A stretch of DNA of 64,000 nucleotides. It comes from Micromonospora sp. DSM 45708. GTDB lineage: Bacteria > Actinomycetota > Actinomycetes > Mycobacteriales > Micromonosporaceae. How positions within the stretch are numbered: the stretch's first letter is position 1; each line of letters starts with the position of its first letter. The position numbers were made by a program, and so were the translations under genes. The stretch lies in NCBI RefSeq assembly GCF_039566955.1, contig NZ_CP154796.1:496001-560000 (forward strand), in the 5' to 3' direction. Below are positions 1 through 7,944 of this stretch, in pieces. Below the pieces are notes generated by a model. The model did not search any database. It saw only the letters and a program-made list of their open reading frames with translations, and had not been told where the DNA came from.

Positions 1-2
1 AG

Positions 3-716
3 GTCCGGTCCGGTAGCGGCGCCGCGCGTCGTGCTGCGCTTGCCCGACGGGTGCGGTTCCTGGTGGCGGCGACGATCACCTACAACGTGATCGAGGCGGT
101 GGTGGCGATCACGGCCGGTGCGGCGGCCTCCTCCACCGCCCTCATCGGCTTCGGTCTGGATTCGGTGATCGAGGTTTCCTCGGCGGCGGCGGTGGCGTGG
201 CAGTTCGCCGGCCGTGACCCCGAGGCGCGGGAGAAGGCCGCACTGCGGATCATCGCGGTGTCGTTCTTCGCGCTGGCCGCGTACGTGACCGTGGAGTCGG
301 TGCGAGCGCTGGCCGGCGGCGGAGAGGCCGAACACTCCACCGTCGGCCTGGTCCTGGCCGCCCTGTCACTGCTGATCATGCCGGTGCTGTCCTCCGCGCA
401 GCGGCGGACCGGGCGCGAGTTGGGCTCCCGGTCAGCGGTGGCCGACTCCAAGCAGACCCTGCTCTGCACCTACCTGTCCGCCGTGCTGCTCGTCGGCCTG
501 GGCCTCAACAGCCTCTTCGGCTGGTCCTGGGCCGATCCGCTCGCCGCGCTCGTCATCGCCGTGGTGGCGATCAAGGAGGGGCGAGCGGCATGGCGCGGGG
601 ACGCCTGCTGTGCGATGCCGGTCAACGGCTCGGCTCCACCTGCCGGTCAGCGTGACAGCGCCGACACCTGCGCGTGCGAACCCGGCTGTTCCTGCTGCTC
701 CGGCGAGACGAAGTGA
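3..716 (+). CDS. CDF-like cation efflux protein, 5'-truncated by the window edge
   Basis: Integral membrane protein resembling cation diffusion facilitators, which export divalent metals by proton antiport. The frame is open to the window's first base, so the true start lies upstream; GTG at 51 is only the first in-window start codon. Visible are about five hydrophobic spans, the conserved GFGLDSVIEV segment of the second CDF helix with its metal-site Asp, and an ADSKQT segment opening a later helix. The usual C-terminal cytoplasmic metal-sensing domain is absent; instead the protein ends in a short tail with seven Cys (CC, then CAC, CSCC) that could bind soft metals. The family call is good; the metal is unknown. 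Confidence 0.75.
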   Translation, partial: VRSGSGAARRAALARRVRFLVAATITYNVIEAVVAITAGAAASSTALIGFGLDSVIEVSSAAAVAWQFAGRDPEAREKAALRIIAVSFFALAAYVTVESVRALAGGGEAEHSTVGLVLAALSLLIMPVLSSAQRRTGRELGSRSAVADSKQTLLCTYLSAVLLVGLGLNSLFGWSWADPLAALVIAVVAIKEGRAAWRGDACCAMPVNGSAPPAGQRDSADTCACEPGCSCCSGETK

Positions 717-805
717 TCTTCCAACATTACGTGTTCCGCTTCGACGTCTGACCGTGCGGCGGGGCGAGAAGCAACACCCTGTCGATGCGTCCAAGACGCG
801 GGGCC

Positions 806-811
806 TACCGT
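806..811 (+). promoter_or_regulatory. TACCGT -10 hexamer of a probable leaderless promoter
   Basis: The hexamer ends 7 nt before the GTG at 819 and there is no Shine-Dalgarno sequence. This is the spacing expected when transcription starts on the first base of the start codon. Confidence 0.45.
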
Positions 812-818
812 TGGCGGT

Positions 819-1304
819 GTGCCGCGCATCGAGCTGACCACTGACGTTCGGGCAGCGCCGGAAGCCGTCTTCGACGCCTGCCTCGACGTTGACACGCACA
901 CCGAGTCCATGGGGAACAGCGCCGAACGGGCGGTCGCCGGCGTGACGACCGGCCGGTTGGCGGCCGGCGACACCGTGACGTGGGAAGCGCGGCACTTTGG
1001 CCTGCCGTGGCGGATGGCCGTCCGGATCACCCACTATCGACGACCGCACGGCTTCACGGACGAGCAGATCAGCGGCCCGTTCCACCGATGGCACCACGAG
1101 CACACGTTCACCCGGAACCCGGCCGACCGCGCGGCGACCGTCATGCGCGACGTCATCGACTTCGCGGCTCCGATGGGCCCCCTCGGTCGCCTGGTGGCCC
1201 GCTTGATCCTGCGGCCGTACCTGCGACGCCTCATCGCCCGCCGCAACGCCTATCTCGCGGACACCTTGGCCCGGCCTCAACGCCAAGCTGAGGGGGCGAA
1301 GTGA
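819..1304 (+). CDS. SRPBCC/START-like ligand-binding protein
   Basis: 161-residue cytoplasmic protein with the pattern of the polyketide-cyclase/START superfamily. It opens with a strand (IELTTDVRAAPEAVFDACLDVDTHTESM), has central strands with Trp and Gly, and ends in a long basic C-terminal helix (LRPYLRRLIARRNAYLADTL). Such folds bind hydrophobic ligands; no ligand can be deduced. The GTG at 819 is supported by the TACCGT hexamer 7 nt upstream and the absence of a ribosome-binding site. Co-oriented with the preceding efflux gene but 100 nt away, so probably separately transcribed; it converges on the Uma2 gene with only 21 nt between stop codons. Confidence 0.7.
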   Translation: MPRIELTTDVRAAPEAVFDACLDVDTHTESMGNSAERAVAGVTTGRLAAGDTVTWEARHFGLPWRMAVRITHYRRPHGFTDEQISGPFHRWHHEHTFTRNPADRAATVMRDVIDFAAPMGPLGRLVARLILRPYLRRLIARRNAYLADTLARPQRQAEGAK

Positions 1305-1325
1305 AACCACCTGGCAGGGATCGGG

Positions 1326-1907
1326 TCAGCTCTTGCGGCCGGGCACCAACCCGGTCAGGTCGATCTTGATCGGGAACGGCAACGAGGTGCGCAGCTCACG
1401 CCGATGGATTCCGGTCGGCGCGTACGACCGGGTGGGGCCGTCGATCTCGTACGTGTAGACCACTGGGGAGCCGTCCTCGTCCTCGATGCGCCAGTAGTTC
1501 GCGATCCCCGCTTCCGCGTACTTGCGTAGCTTGACGTTGCGGTCCCGGTGCGCCGACTCGGGCGAGACCACCTCGACCACCAGCAGCGTCTCTTCGGGTG
1601 TGTAGAAGGTGCGGGACGGGTCGTAGGGCGCCGTTGTGGCAAGAAGATCGGGCTCGGGGCGGTTCCATCGGTCGAGTCGAATCGTGATTTCCCGATCGAC
1701 CTCGACGCCTGCCGGAGCCTGCTCGGTCAGGGTGATCACCAGTGCGGTGACCATCCGGGCGTGCCAGACCCGCTGAGGGGACATCATGAAGACGAGTGCT
1801 CCATCGATGAGTTCGGTGTGACGCGGCGCTTCGGCGAGCTTGTCCAGGTCCTCGGAATACCAGCCTTCGGGGCGAGGTGGCCGCATCCACTCGGGCACCG
1901 CAGTCAT
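1326..1907 (-). CDS. Uma2-family (DUF820) nuclease-fold protein
   Basis: 193 residues with the Uma2 signature: RHTELIDGALVFMMSP near the N-terminus, a PEPDLL motif, then LLVVEVVSPES followed by HRDRNVKLRKYAEAGIANYW. Uma2 proteins have a PD-(D/E)xK restriction-endonuclease fold and are abundant in actinomycetes and cyanobacteria; their role is unsettled. The acidic residues of PD and EVVSPES and the following Lys are intact, so the active site looks complete. The ATG at 1907 is preferred over upstream in-frame starts because homology begins just after it and a TACCGT hexamer lies 7 nt before it. A second, broken family member lies at 15949-16314. Confidence 0.8.
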   Translation of the reverse strand: MTAVPEWMRPPRPEGWYSEDLDKLAEAPRHTELIDGALVFMMSPQRVWHARMVTALVITLTEQAPAGVEVDREITIRLDRWNRPEPDLLATTAPYDPSRTFYTPEETLLVVEVVSPESAHRDRNVKLRKYAEAGIANYWRIEDEDGSPVVYTYEIDGPTRSYAPTGIHRRELRTSLPFPIKIDLTGLVPGRKS

Positions 1908-1914
1908 GGGCCTC

Positions 1915-1920
1915 ACGGTA
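1915..1920 (-). promoter_or_regulatory. TACCGT -10 hexamer before the Uma2 gene
   Basis: Read on the minus strand, TACCGT is followed by 7 nt and the ATG at 1907, with no ribosome-binding site. This fits a leaderless transcript. Confidence 0.45.
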
Positions 1921-2117
1921 GCACTCGGTGACGGGCCGACCTGCGCGCTCACACGGTCGGCGCGTTCTTCGAGCAACCCTGTCGGCGGTGCTCTGCGAGA
2001 GATCAAGAGCACGCCTCGGGTGCTGGCGACGGCAGATGAGGTGGCGTGGCGTCATGGTGATGCCAAGTTAAGGATGGCTCTTGAGCAGGGTTGATGCAGG
2101 AATCAACTCAGGGCGCG

Positions 2118-2176
2118 TGCCATAGTGGCATCACTGAAGCTTGTCACGGTGCCACTGATGTGCCATAGTAATGCCA
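2118..2176 (+). promoter_or_regulatory. Promoter with phased TGCCA repeats before the RHH regulator operon
   Basis: TTGTCA at 2141-2146 and CATAGT at 2164-2169, spaced 17 nt, form a good promoter whose predicted start falls on the ATG at 2176. TGCCA occurs at 2150, 2161 and 2172, exactly 11 bp apart, and TGCCATAGTGGCA at 2118-2130 is an inverted pair. Half-sites repeated on one helix face across a promoter are typical of ribbon-helix-helix repressors, and the next gene encodes such a domain. Autoregulation is inferred. Confidence 0.6.
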
Positions 2177-2694
2177 TGGACTTGACCTCGTATGTGAGCA
2201 ACCTCGGGCGGGAGTTCGCCACGCTCGCCGAAGCCGGTGGTGAGGAGTCGCGTGCGCTGGTCGAGCGCCTGACCGGGCCGCTGGAGTCGGCGATCCGGAT
2301 GACGCTGCTGGACGCGCTGTCGGCCGCCGCCGACGAGATCACCCGGGAACTCGCCCCCGGCTCGGTGGAGCTGCGCCTGCGCGGGCGCGACCCGAACTTC
2401 GTGGTGACCCCGCCGCCGGCCGAGCCGCAACCGGTGGCCTCCGACCAGGGCACGGCACCGGACAACGACCTGCCGATCAGCGAGGACGGCCCGGTCGCCC
2501 GGATCAACGTACGCATGCCGGAGCAGCTCAAGACCGCGGTCGAGGAGGCCGCTGCCGCCGAGGGGCGTTCGGTCAACGCCTGGCTGGTCCGGGCCGCCGC
2601 CGCCGGCCTGCCCAGGGGCGACCGGGAGCCGCGTCCCGAGCCGCGCGCCAGCGGGAAGCGGTCCTCGCAGCGCTTCACCGGCTGGGTGCACTGA
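2176..2694 (+). CDS. Ribbon-helix-helix (HicB/Arc-like) DNA-binding regulator
   Basis: 172 residues. Roughly residues 113-150 (ARINVRMPEQLKTAVEEAAAAEGRSVNAWLVRAAAAGL) match the Arc/HicB ribbon-helix-helix pattern: a DNA-reading strand followed by two helices with SVNAWLVRA. The preceding 110 residues form an acidic helical region of unknown function and the tail is basic. Although such proteins are often labelled HicB antitoxins, no HicA-like toxin is adjacent. Its neighbours are a DUF4097 protein and an ABC exporter in the same direction, so I infer a regulator of that operon. The ATG at 2176 is chosen because the predicted transcription start coincides with it and the domain architecture is complete from there. 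Confidence 0.7.
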   Translation: MDLTSYVSNLGREFATLAEAGGEESRALVERLTGPLESAIRMTLLDALSAAADEITRELAPGSVELRLRGRDPNFVVTPPPAEPQPVASDQGTAPDNDLPISEDGPVARINVRMPEQLKTAVEEAAAAEGRSVNAWLVRAAAAGLPRGDREPRPEPRASGKRSSQRFTGWVH

Positions 2695-2724
2695 CCGCAC
2701 CGCTCCACAGAGCTTTTCCTCTCA

Positions 2725-2747
2725 CGTCCCCCTGACCTGCGGGGACG
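2725..2747 (+). other. Short RNA hairpin between the regulator and the DUF4097 gene
   Basis: Arms CGTCCCC and GGGGACG pair perfectly around a 9-nt loop in the 82-nt gap. There is no U tract. It might be an attenuator or processing site separating expression of the regulator from the exporter genes. Confidence 0.3.
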
Positions 2748-2776
2748 ACTCACCGACCCAGGATGTGGGGACAACC

Positions 2777-3616
2777 ATGCCTGTTTTCGACACACCCGAA
2801 TCGATCTCCGTCACGATGGAACTCGGCGTCGCCGCCGTGCGGATCGCCGCCAGCGACCGCGCCGACACCGTGGTCGAGGTCCGCCCGAGCGACGGCACCG
2901 ACGAGTCCGACGTCCAGGCCGCCGCACAGGTACGCGTCGAGTTCACCAACGGCACGCTCCACGTGACCGGCCCGCGGCGTGCCTTCGACTTCTCGAAGAA
3001 GAGCAGGTCGGTGGACGTCTCCATCGAGTTGCCGAGCGACTCCCGGCTCTCCGCGCACCTGCTGCTGGGCGACGTGCACGCCACCGGACGGCTCGGCGAG
3101 GCCCGGGTGAAGACCACCGGCAACGTCCGGCTGGAGCGGACCGGCCCGCTGCGCCTGCACACCGGCGTCGGCCACGTCACCGTCGACGGCGTCACCGGCG
3201 ACGCGGACATCTCCACCGGCTCCGGCACGGTGCGGGTCGGCGACGTCGAGGGCGCCGTGGCGGTGAAGAACTCCAACGGCGACACCACGATCGACGCGGC
3301 CACCGGTGACGTGCGGGTGCGTAATGCCAACGGTGCCATCGAGGTGGCCCGCGCCCGCGCCGGCGTCGACGCGAAGACCTCCAACGGCGGCATCCGGGTC
3401 GCCGAGGTGGCGCGCGGCTCGGTGGTGCTCGGCACCGCCATGGGCGACCTGGACATCGGCGTCGCGGCGGGCACCGCCGCGTGGCTGGAGGTCGACACCA
3501 GCTTCGGTCAGGTGCACAACCACCTGGAGAGCACCGGGCGGCCCGGCGGCACCGAGGAGACCGTCGAGGTACGCGGCCGGACCTCTTACGGCGACATCAC
3601 CATCCACCGGTCCTGA
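2777..3616 (+). CDS. DUF4097 beta-strand-repeat protein
   Basis: 279 residues built of repeated short beta strands: runs such as GDVHATGRLGEARVKTTGNVRLERTG, GHVTVDGVTGDADIS, GTVRVGDVEGAVAVKNSNGDTTI and GDVRVRNANGAIEV recur about every 20 residues, the hallmark of the DUF4097 right-handed beta-helix family. No signal peptide or membrane span is seen, so it is probably cytoplasmic. The function is not established. It lies 11 nt before the DrrA-like ATPase, so the two are co-transcribed and it probably serves the exporter. The ATG at 2777 fits the family N-terminus; its ribosome-binding site (a run of four G) is weak. Confidence 0.75.
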   Translation: MPVFDTPESISVTMELGVAAVRIAASDRADTVVEVRPSDGTDESDVQAAAQVRVEFTNGTLHVTGPRRAFDFSKKSRSVDVSIELPSDSRLSAHLLLGDVHATGRLGEARVKTTGNVRLERTGPLRLHTGVGHVTVDGVTGDADISTGSGTVRVGDVEGAVAVKNSNGDTTIDAATGDVRVRNANGAIEVARARAGVDAKTSNGGIRVAEVARGSVVLGTAMGDLDIGVAAGTAAWLEVDTSFGQVHNHLESTGRPGGTEETVEVRGRTSYGDITIHRS

Positions 3617-3627
3617 CGGAGGGCACC

Positions 3628-4620
3628 ATGACCACGTATCAGATCGCCGTGACCGGGCTGCGGAAGTCGTTCGGCGACCACGTCGTGCTCGACGGCGTCG
3701 ACCTGCGCGTACCCGAAGGCACGGTCTTCTCGCTGCTCGGCGCGAACGGTGCCGGGAAGACCACGATGGTGCGGATCCTGTCCACGCTGCTCGCCGCCGA
3801 CGGCGGTGAGGTCCGGGTCGCCGGGCACGACCTGGCCCGCGAGCCGGACGCGGTACGCGCCGCGATCGGCGTCACCGGTCAGTTCTCCGCGGTGGACAGG
3901 CTGCTCACCGGCGCGGAGAACCTGCGGCTGATGGCGGACCTGCACCATCTCTCCCGCGACGAGGGCCGGCGGCGGGCCGTCCGGCTGCTCGAACGGTTCG
4001 ACCTGACCGGGGCGGCCGGCAAGCCGGCGTCGACCTACTCGGGGGGCATGCTGCGGCGACTCGACCTGGCGATGACGCTGGTCGGCGATCCCCGCGTGAT
4101 CTTCCTGGACGAGCCGACCACCGGGCTGGACCCGCGCAGCCGCCGGGACATGTGGCAGATCGTGCGCGAGCTGGTGGCCGGCGGCGTGACCATCTTCCTG
4201 ACCACGCAGTACCTGGCGGAGGCGGACGAGCTGGCCGACCGGATCGCGGTGCTCGACCACGGTCGGGTGGTCGCCGAGGGGACCGCCGAGGAGCTGAAGC
4301 GCCGCATTCCGGGCGGACACGTCCGGCTGCGGTTCGCCGAACCGGCGGGCCTCGACGCGGCGGTACGCGTGCTCGACCGGGCCACGCGCGACGACACGCT
4401 CACCCTGCGGGTGCCCGGCGACGGCAGTCTGCGTTCGCTGCGGGCGCTGATCGGCCGGCTCGACGACGGTGGCGTCGAGGTCGACGAGTTGTCCGTGCAC
4501 ACCCCCGACCTCGACGACGTCTTCCTCGCCCTCACCGGCAGGCCCACCGACATCCTGGCCGGCAGGCCCACCGACACCCGCACCGACCAGCCCACCGACG
4601 GGAAGGTGAGCACGCGATGA
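3628..4620 (+). CDS. DrrA-type ABC exporter ATPase
   Basis: 330-residue ATPase of the daunorubicin-resistance (DrrA) class that powers drug or lipid export. Walker A GANGAGKT, signature YSGGM, Walker B VIFLDEPTTGLDP and a switch region with TTQYLAEADELADRI are all present; the Gln of TTQ replaces the usual switch His, as is normal for DrrA. The C-terminal domain ends (HTPDLDDVFLALTGRPTD) as in the family. A short low-complexity tail repeats G-R-P-T-D (roughly 4537-4578), which looks like recent repeat slippage. GAGGG precedes the ATG, and the stop overlaps the permease start (ATGA). Confidence 0.9.
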   Translation: MTTYQIAVTGLRKSFGDHVVLDGVDLRVPEGTVFSLLGANGAGKTTMVRILSTLLAADGGEVRVAGHDLAREPDAVRAAIGVTGQFSAVDRLLTGAENLRLMADLHHLSRDEGRRRAVRLLERFDLTGAAGKPASTYSGGMLRRLDLAMTLVGDPRVIFLDEPTTGLDPRSRRDMWQIVRELVAGGVTIFLTTQYLAEADELADRIAVLDHGRVVAEGTAEELKRRIPGGHVRLRFAEPAGLDAAVRVLDRATRDDTLTLRVPGDGSLRSLRALIGRLDDGGVEVDELSVHTPDLDDVFLALTGRPTDILAGRPTDTRTDQPTDGKVSTR

Positions 4621-5432
4621 GCGTCTCCACCCACGCCGATCTCAGGTTCCACCCGCTGCGCGACTCGGTGACGATGCTGCGCCGCAACCTCCGGCGCATG
4701 CTGCGCTACCCGTCGATGACCGTGATGCTCGTCGGGATGCCCGTGGTCTTCCTGCTGCTCTTCGTCTACGTGCTCGGCGGCACGCTGGGCGCCGGGATAG
4801 TCGGGTCGACGTCCGGCGGCGGCGCGCGGGCCGCGTACGCCAACTACGTGGCGCCGGCGATCATCCTGATGACGGTGGCGGCCACGGTCCAGGGGACCGC
4901 CATCTCGATCGCGATGGACATGACCGAGGGCATCATCGCCCGGTTCCGCACCATGCACATCGCCCGCGTCTCCGTGCTGACCGGCCACGTCCTCGGCAGC
5001 ATGATCCAGGCGGCGGTCAGCCTGGCCGTGGTGATCGGCGTGGCGCTGCTGGTCGGCTTCCGCCCCACCGCCGGGCCGGCCGGCTGGCTGGGCGCGGTCG
5101 GCCTGCTCGCGGCGGTGACGTTCGCGCTGGTCTGGCTGGCCGTCGCGCTCGGTCAGGTCAGCGAGAGCGTGGAGACCGCGAGCAACCTGCCGATGCCGCT
5201 GATCCTGCTGCCGTTCCTCGGCAGCGGTTTCGTGCCCACCGACTCGATGCCGGCCGGGCTGCGCTGGTTCGCCGAGTACCAGCCGTTCACCCCGATCATC
5301 GAGAGCCTGCGCGGCCTGCTGATGGGCACGCCGATCGGGAACGACGGCTGGGTCGCGCTCGGCTGGTGCGCCGCCATCGCGCTGGGTGGGTACCTCTGGT
5401 CGAGACGGCTGTTCAACCGCGAGTCCCGGTAG
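4617..5432 (+). CDS. DrrB-type ABC-2 exporter permease
   Basis: 271-residue membrane partner of the preceding ATPase. It has a cytoplasmic N-terminus and about six hydrophobic spans, with the ABC-2 conserved stretch after span 2 (AMDMTEGIIARFRTMHIARVSVLTGHV) and the NLPMPLILLPFLGSGFVPTDSMP segment. The start overlaps the ATPase stop by four bases, implying translational coupling. Together with the RHH regulator and DUF4097 protein it forms an apparent operon from 2176 to 5432. The substrate is unknown; the class exports hydrophobic drugs or lipids. Confidence 0.88.
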   Translation: MSVSTHADLRFHPLRDSVTMLRRNLRRMLRYPSMTVMLVGMPVVFLLLFVYVLGGTLGAGIVGSTSGGGARAAYANYVAPAIILMTVAATVQGTAISIAMDMTEGIIARFRTMHIARVSVLTGHVLGSMIQAAVSLAVVIGVALLVGFRPTAGPAGWLGAVGLLAAVTFALVWLAVALGQVSESVETASNLPMPLILLPFLGSGFVPTDSMPAGLRWFAEYQPFTPIIESLRGLLMGTPIGNDGWVALGWCAAIALGGYLWSRRLFNRESR

Positions 5433-5446
5433 CTTCCCGGCGCTCG

Positions 5447-5477
5447 GCCCCCGGTCCGCGTCAGCGGATCCGGGGGC
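5447..5477. terminator. Hairpin between convergent drrB-like and acetyltransferase genes
   Basis: GCCCCCGG pairs with CCGGGGGC, with a further CCGC/GCGG inner stem, across the 28-nt convergent gap. It overlaps the acetyltransferase stop codon and could end transcription from both sides. Confidence 0.5.
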
Positions 5478-5955
5478 TGCGGCGTTCGATGAGCGTGACG
5501 TCCCGCCAGACGCCGTGGTGACGGCCGATCCGCTCCCGGGTGCCGACCACCCGGAACCCGCGGGCCGCGTGCAGCGCCAGGCTGGCGGTGTTCTCCGGGA
5601 ACACGCCGGACTGGATGGTCCAGACGCCGGCGGCCTCGGTGGAGTCGATCAGCGCGTCCAGCAGCAGCCGGCCGACGCCACGCCCCCGCGCGTCGGGGTG
5701 CACGTAGACGGAGTGCTCGACCACGCCGGCGTAGACGCAGCGGTCGGAGACCGCCGAGCAGGCCACCCAGCCGAGCAGCCGTCCGCCCGCGTCGAGCGCC
5801 ACCCACCGGTGGTCGGGCAACCGGCCGGCGGTGAACCGGGGCCAGCCGGGCGGCTCGGTCTCGAACGTGGCGTGGCCCTCGGCGATGCCGAGGCGGTAGA
5901 TCTGCAGGACGGCATCGGCGTGCGCGTCGTCCATCGCGGTAACGGTGACGGTCAT
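5461..5955 (-). CDS. GNAT acetyltransferase, phosphinothricin-acetyltransferase-like
   Basis: 164 residues with the single-domain GNAT fold in its Pat/Bar branch: start DDAHADAVLQIYRLGIAEGHATFE, the HSVYVHPDARGRGVGRLLLDAL acetyl-CoA loop and a final ENTASLALHAARGFRVVGTRERIGRHHGVWRDV. This subfamily N-acetylates small amino-acid analogues such as phosphinothricin or methionine sulfoximine; the true substrate here is not known. A GGGAGGG ribosome-binding site precedes the ATG, and a TAGGCT hexamer lies about 18 nt upstream of the start. It sits alone between convergent and co-directional unrelated genes. Confidence 0.8.
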   Translation of the reverse strand: MTVTVTAMDDAHADAVLQIYRLGIAEGHATFETEPPGWPRFTAGRLPDHRWVALDAGGRLLGWVACSAVSDRCVYAGVVEHSVYVHPDARGRGVGRLLLDALIDSTEAAGVWTIQSGVFPENTASLALHAARGFRVVGTRERIGRHHGVWRDVTLIERRSPRIR

Positions 5956-6028
5956 CGGCCCTCCCGGCCGGTCAGCCTAACCGGGCCGGCCGAGGACCGG
6001 GACCAGCGTCCCGGCCTCGGCGCGTCCG

Positions 6029-6760
6029 CTACCCGAGCCGGTAGACGGAGATGTGCGTACGGCTGTCCGCGTCGAACGGCGTGCGGTCCCAGTCGGCGTA
6101 CCGCTCGGCGAGGTGGAGCCCGGCCCGCTCCGCCATCTCGTCGATCTGCTCCGGCCAGGCGTAGCGCATGGCGAACGGCCTCAGGTGCACGCCCTCGGCG
6201 TCGAACGTGATGGTCTGCCGCACGAACGTCTGCGCCGCCCGGTCGTACTGGTGCATCCGGATGGTGGCCGAGTCCTCGGTCACCTCCCGGACCTGGACCT
6301 GCTCGTCGCGGTCGAAGTCGGCCCGGTCGGGCACGAACGTCTCGATGACGAAGGCCCCGCCGGGGGCCAGCACCCGCGCGACGTTGCGGAAGCACGCCGC
6401 CTGGCGCTCCGCGTCGACCAGGTTGAACAGCGTGTTGAAGACCAGGAACACCAGACGGTACGGCCCGGACACCGGGACGTCCGCCATGTCGCCGATGGTG
6501 ACCGGCATGTGCTCGCCGCCCGGCTTGGCGCGTAGCTGCGCGACCATCTCCGGGGACGCCTCGACGCCCTCCACGGCGAGGCCGCGCGCCGCCAGCGGCA
6601 GGGCCACCCGGCCGGTGCCGACGGCCAGCTCGAGCACTGGGCCGCCCTCGGCGAGCGGGGTGAGGAAGTCGACGGCCGGGAGGGGATCGGGGTTGCCGGG
6701 GCCGTCGTAGGTGGCGGCCCAGAGCCGTCCGAAGTGGCCGGGATCATCGAAGACGGACAT
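6029..6760 (-). CDS. Class I SAM-dependent methyltransferase
   Basis: 243 residues. The SAM-binding glycine-rich loop is LELAVGTGRVALPLA, followed by an acidic residue after strand 2 (VEGVEAS), the motif GDMADVPVSGPYRLVFLVFNTLF and a post-core strand RVLAPGGAFVIETFVP, the usual Rossmann methyltransferase order. The C-terminal half resembles small-molecule methyltransferases and ends AERYADWDRTPFDADSRTHISVYR. The acceptor is unknown. The ATG at 6760 is preferred to an upstream in-frame start because the conserved N-terminus (FDDPGHFGRLWAATYD) begins there. Nothing adjacent suggests a pathway. Confidence 0.8.
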   Translation of the reverse strand: MSVFDDPGHFGRLWAATYDGPGNPDPLPAVDFLTPLAEGGPVLELAVGTGRVALPLAARGLAVEGVEASPEMVAQLRAKPGGEHMPVTIGDMADVPVSGPYRLVFLVFNTLFNLVDAERQAACFRNVARVLAPGGAFVIETFVPDRADFDRDEQVQVREVTEDSATIRMHQYDRAAQTFVRQTITFDAEGVHLRPFAMRYAWPEQIDEMAERAGLHLAERYADWDRTPFDADSRTHISVYRLG

Positions 6761-6811
6761 TGCGCCAGCAGACCAGTCGCGGTCCCGGCACCACAACCGG
6801 ATTACCGGCGG

Positions 6812-7528
6812 TCAGCCCGCCCGCAGGGCGTCGTCCACTCCGGTCTCCCGGCGGCCGAGGTGCACCGGGTCCCGGCCGGAGAGCACGTCCACCGCGGCCT
6901 TCACGCTGGCGCCGTACTCCCGGGCGCTGCTGATCCGCCACTGCTGGGCGTACCGGCGGGCGGTGTCGTCGCCCACGCCGTTGGCCGCCACACCGAGGTG
7001 CCGGCAGAGCGCCACCGCGCGGGGCAGGTGGAACGCCTGGGTGACCACTGTGGCCCGCCGCACGCCGAAGATCCGCCGGGCCCGGGCGCACGAGTCGTAG
7101 GTGTCGAAGCCGGCGTGGTCGAGCACCACCTTCTCCGCCGGCACGCCCCGGTCGACCAGCCAGCGCCGCATCGCGTCCGGCTCGTCGTAGTCCCAGTTCA
7201 TGTGGTCGCCGGAGACCAGGACCACCTTGACCTTGCCGGCCGCGAACAACTGCCGGGCGATCTCCAGCCGGGCGGCCAGGAACGGCGAGGGCGCGCCGTC
7301 GGGCTCCACCTTGGCGCCGAGCACCAGGGCCACCGGCGCGTCCGGCACGTCGGCGGCGGTGAACACGTGCCCGTCGGCGTCGCCACGGACCCAGGCCACG
7401 CTGGCCGCGGTCACCACGGCCAGCAGCACCGCGCCGGCGGCGCCGACCAGGATGAGTCGACGGAGCAGGCGTACGGCCCGCCGGTGCCCGTCGCGCCAGG
7501 TGCGCCAGCGCGCCGTCAGCCCCCGCAT
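6812..7528 (-). CDS. SanA/YdcF-family membrane-anchored protein
   Basis: 238 residues: a basic N-terminus, one membrane span at roughly residues 24-46, then an extracytoplasmic DUF218 domain. Diagnostic segments are VALVLGAKVEPDGAPSPFLAARLEIARQLF, VKVVLVSGDHMNWDYDEPDAMRRWLVDRGVP and YDSCARARRIFGVRRATVVTQAFHLPRAVALCRHLGV. E. coli SanA affects envelope permeability (vancomycin exclusion); in Gram-positive bacteria the role is unclear but probably concerns the cell envelope. No neighbouring envelope gene is seen. The ATG at 7528 begins the basic leader of the signal anchor. Confidence 0.82.
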   Translation of the reverse strand: MRGLTARWRTWRDGHRRAVRLLRRLILVGAAGAVLLAVVTAASVAWVRGDADGHVFTAADVPDAPVALVLGAKVEPDGAPSPFLAARLEIARQLFAAGKVKVVLVSGDHMNWDYDEPDAMRRWLVDRGVPAEKVVLDHAGFDTYDSCARARRIFGVRRATVVTQAFHLPRAVALCRHLGVAANGVGDDTARRYAQQWRISSAREYGASVKAAVDVLSGRDPVHLGRRETGVDDALRAG

Positions 7529-7550
7529 GGCGGCGATTGTGCCAGGCCGC

Positions 7551-7913
7551 TCAGGAGATGTGGTGCAGGATGACGTTGTGCACGTGGTGGCTCTTCTCCG
7601 CGCCCCGGAACTCCACCTCGTAGGTGTGCGTGCCGACGTGCACGGCGATCGCCCCGGTGGAGAAGAACGAGCCGCCCCAGGACTTGTTGCTCACCACGCT
7701 CACGCTGGTGATCTTCGAGTACGGGATGCTCGTGATGGCGTACCGCTTGCCGACGAACGAGCGGTCCTGGACGATCACCCGCCGGTCGGTCAGGCCGATG
7801 AAGCCGGTGCCGGTGCCGATCGCGTCGTAGACGGCGATGATCTGCTCACCGGGCAGCAGGCCGCTCTGGATCTGCTGGAACTGTTCCTTGCGGTCGTACG
7901 TCGGGCCAGACAT
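7551..7913 (-). CDS. PH-domain-like protein
   Basis: 120 residues. The pattern GLLPGEQIIAVYDAIGTGTGFIGLTDRRVIVQDRSFVGKRYAITSIPYSKITSVSVVSNKSW followed by antiparallel strands and a final helix matches bacterial pleckstrin-homology-like (bPH) domains, in which the TDRRVI turn is conserved. No membrane span. The function is unknown; related domains assemble into rings or bind partners. The ATG at 7913 is supported by a TACCGT hexamer 7 nt upstream, suggesting a leaderless mRNA. Confidence 0.75.
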   Translation of the reverse strand: MSGPTYDRKEQFQQIQSGLLPGEQIIAVYDAIGTGTGFIGLTDRRVIVQDRSFVGKRYAITSIPYSKITSVSVVSNKSWGGSFFSTGAIAVHVGTHTYEVEFRGAEKSHHVHNVILHHIS

Positions 7914-7944
7914 GCCTTCGACGGTAGGGCAGGCGCGCCAGCGC

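Noticed and set aside
1840..2094. 84-codon plus-strand frame overlapping the Uma2 start
   Set aside because: No ribosome-binding site or domain, and it runs antisense to a gene with clear homology.
2176..2694. HicAB toxin-antitoxin system
   Set aside because: Only an RHH domain is present; no HicA-like toxin lies on either side, so the gene is treated as a regulator.
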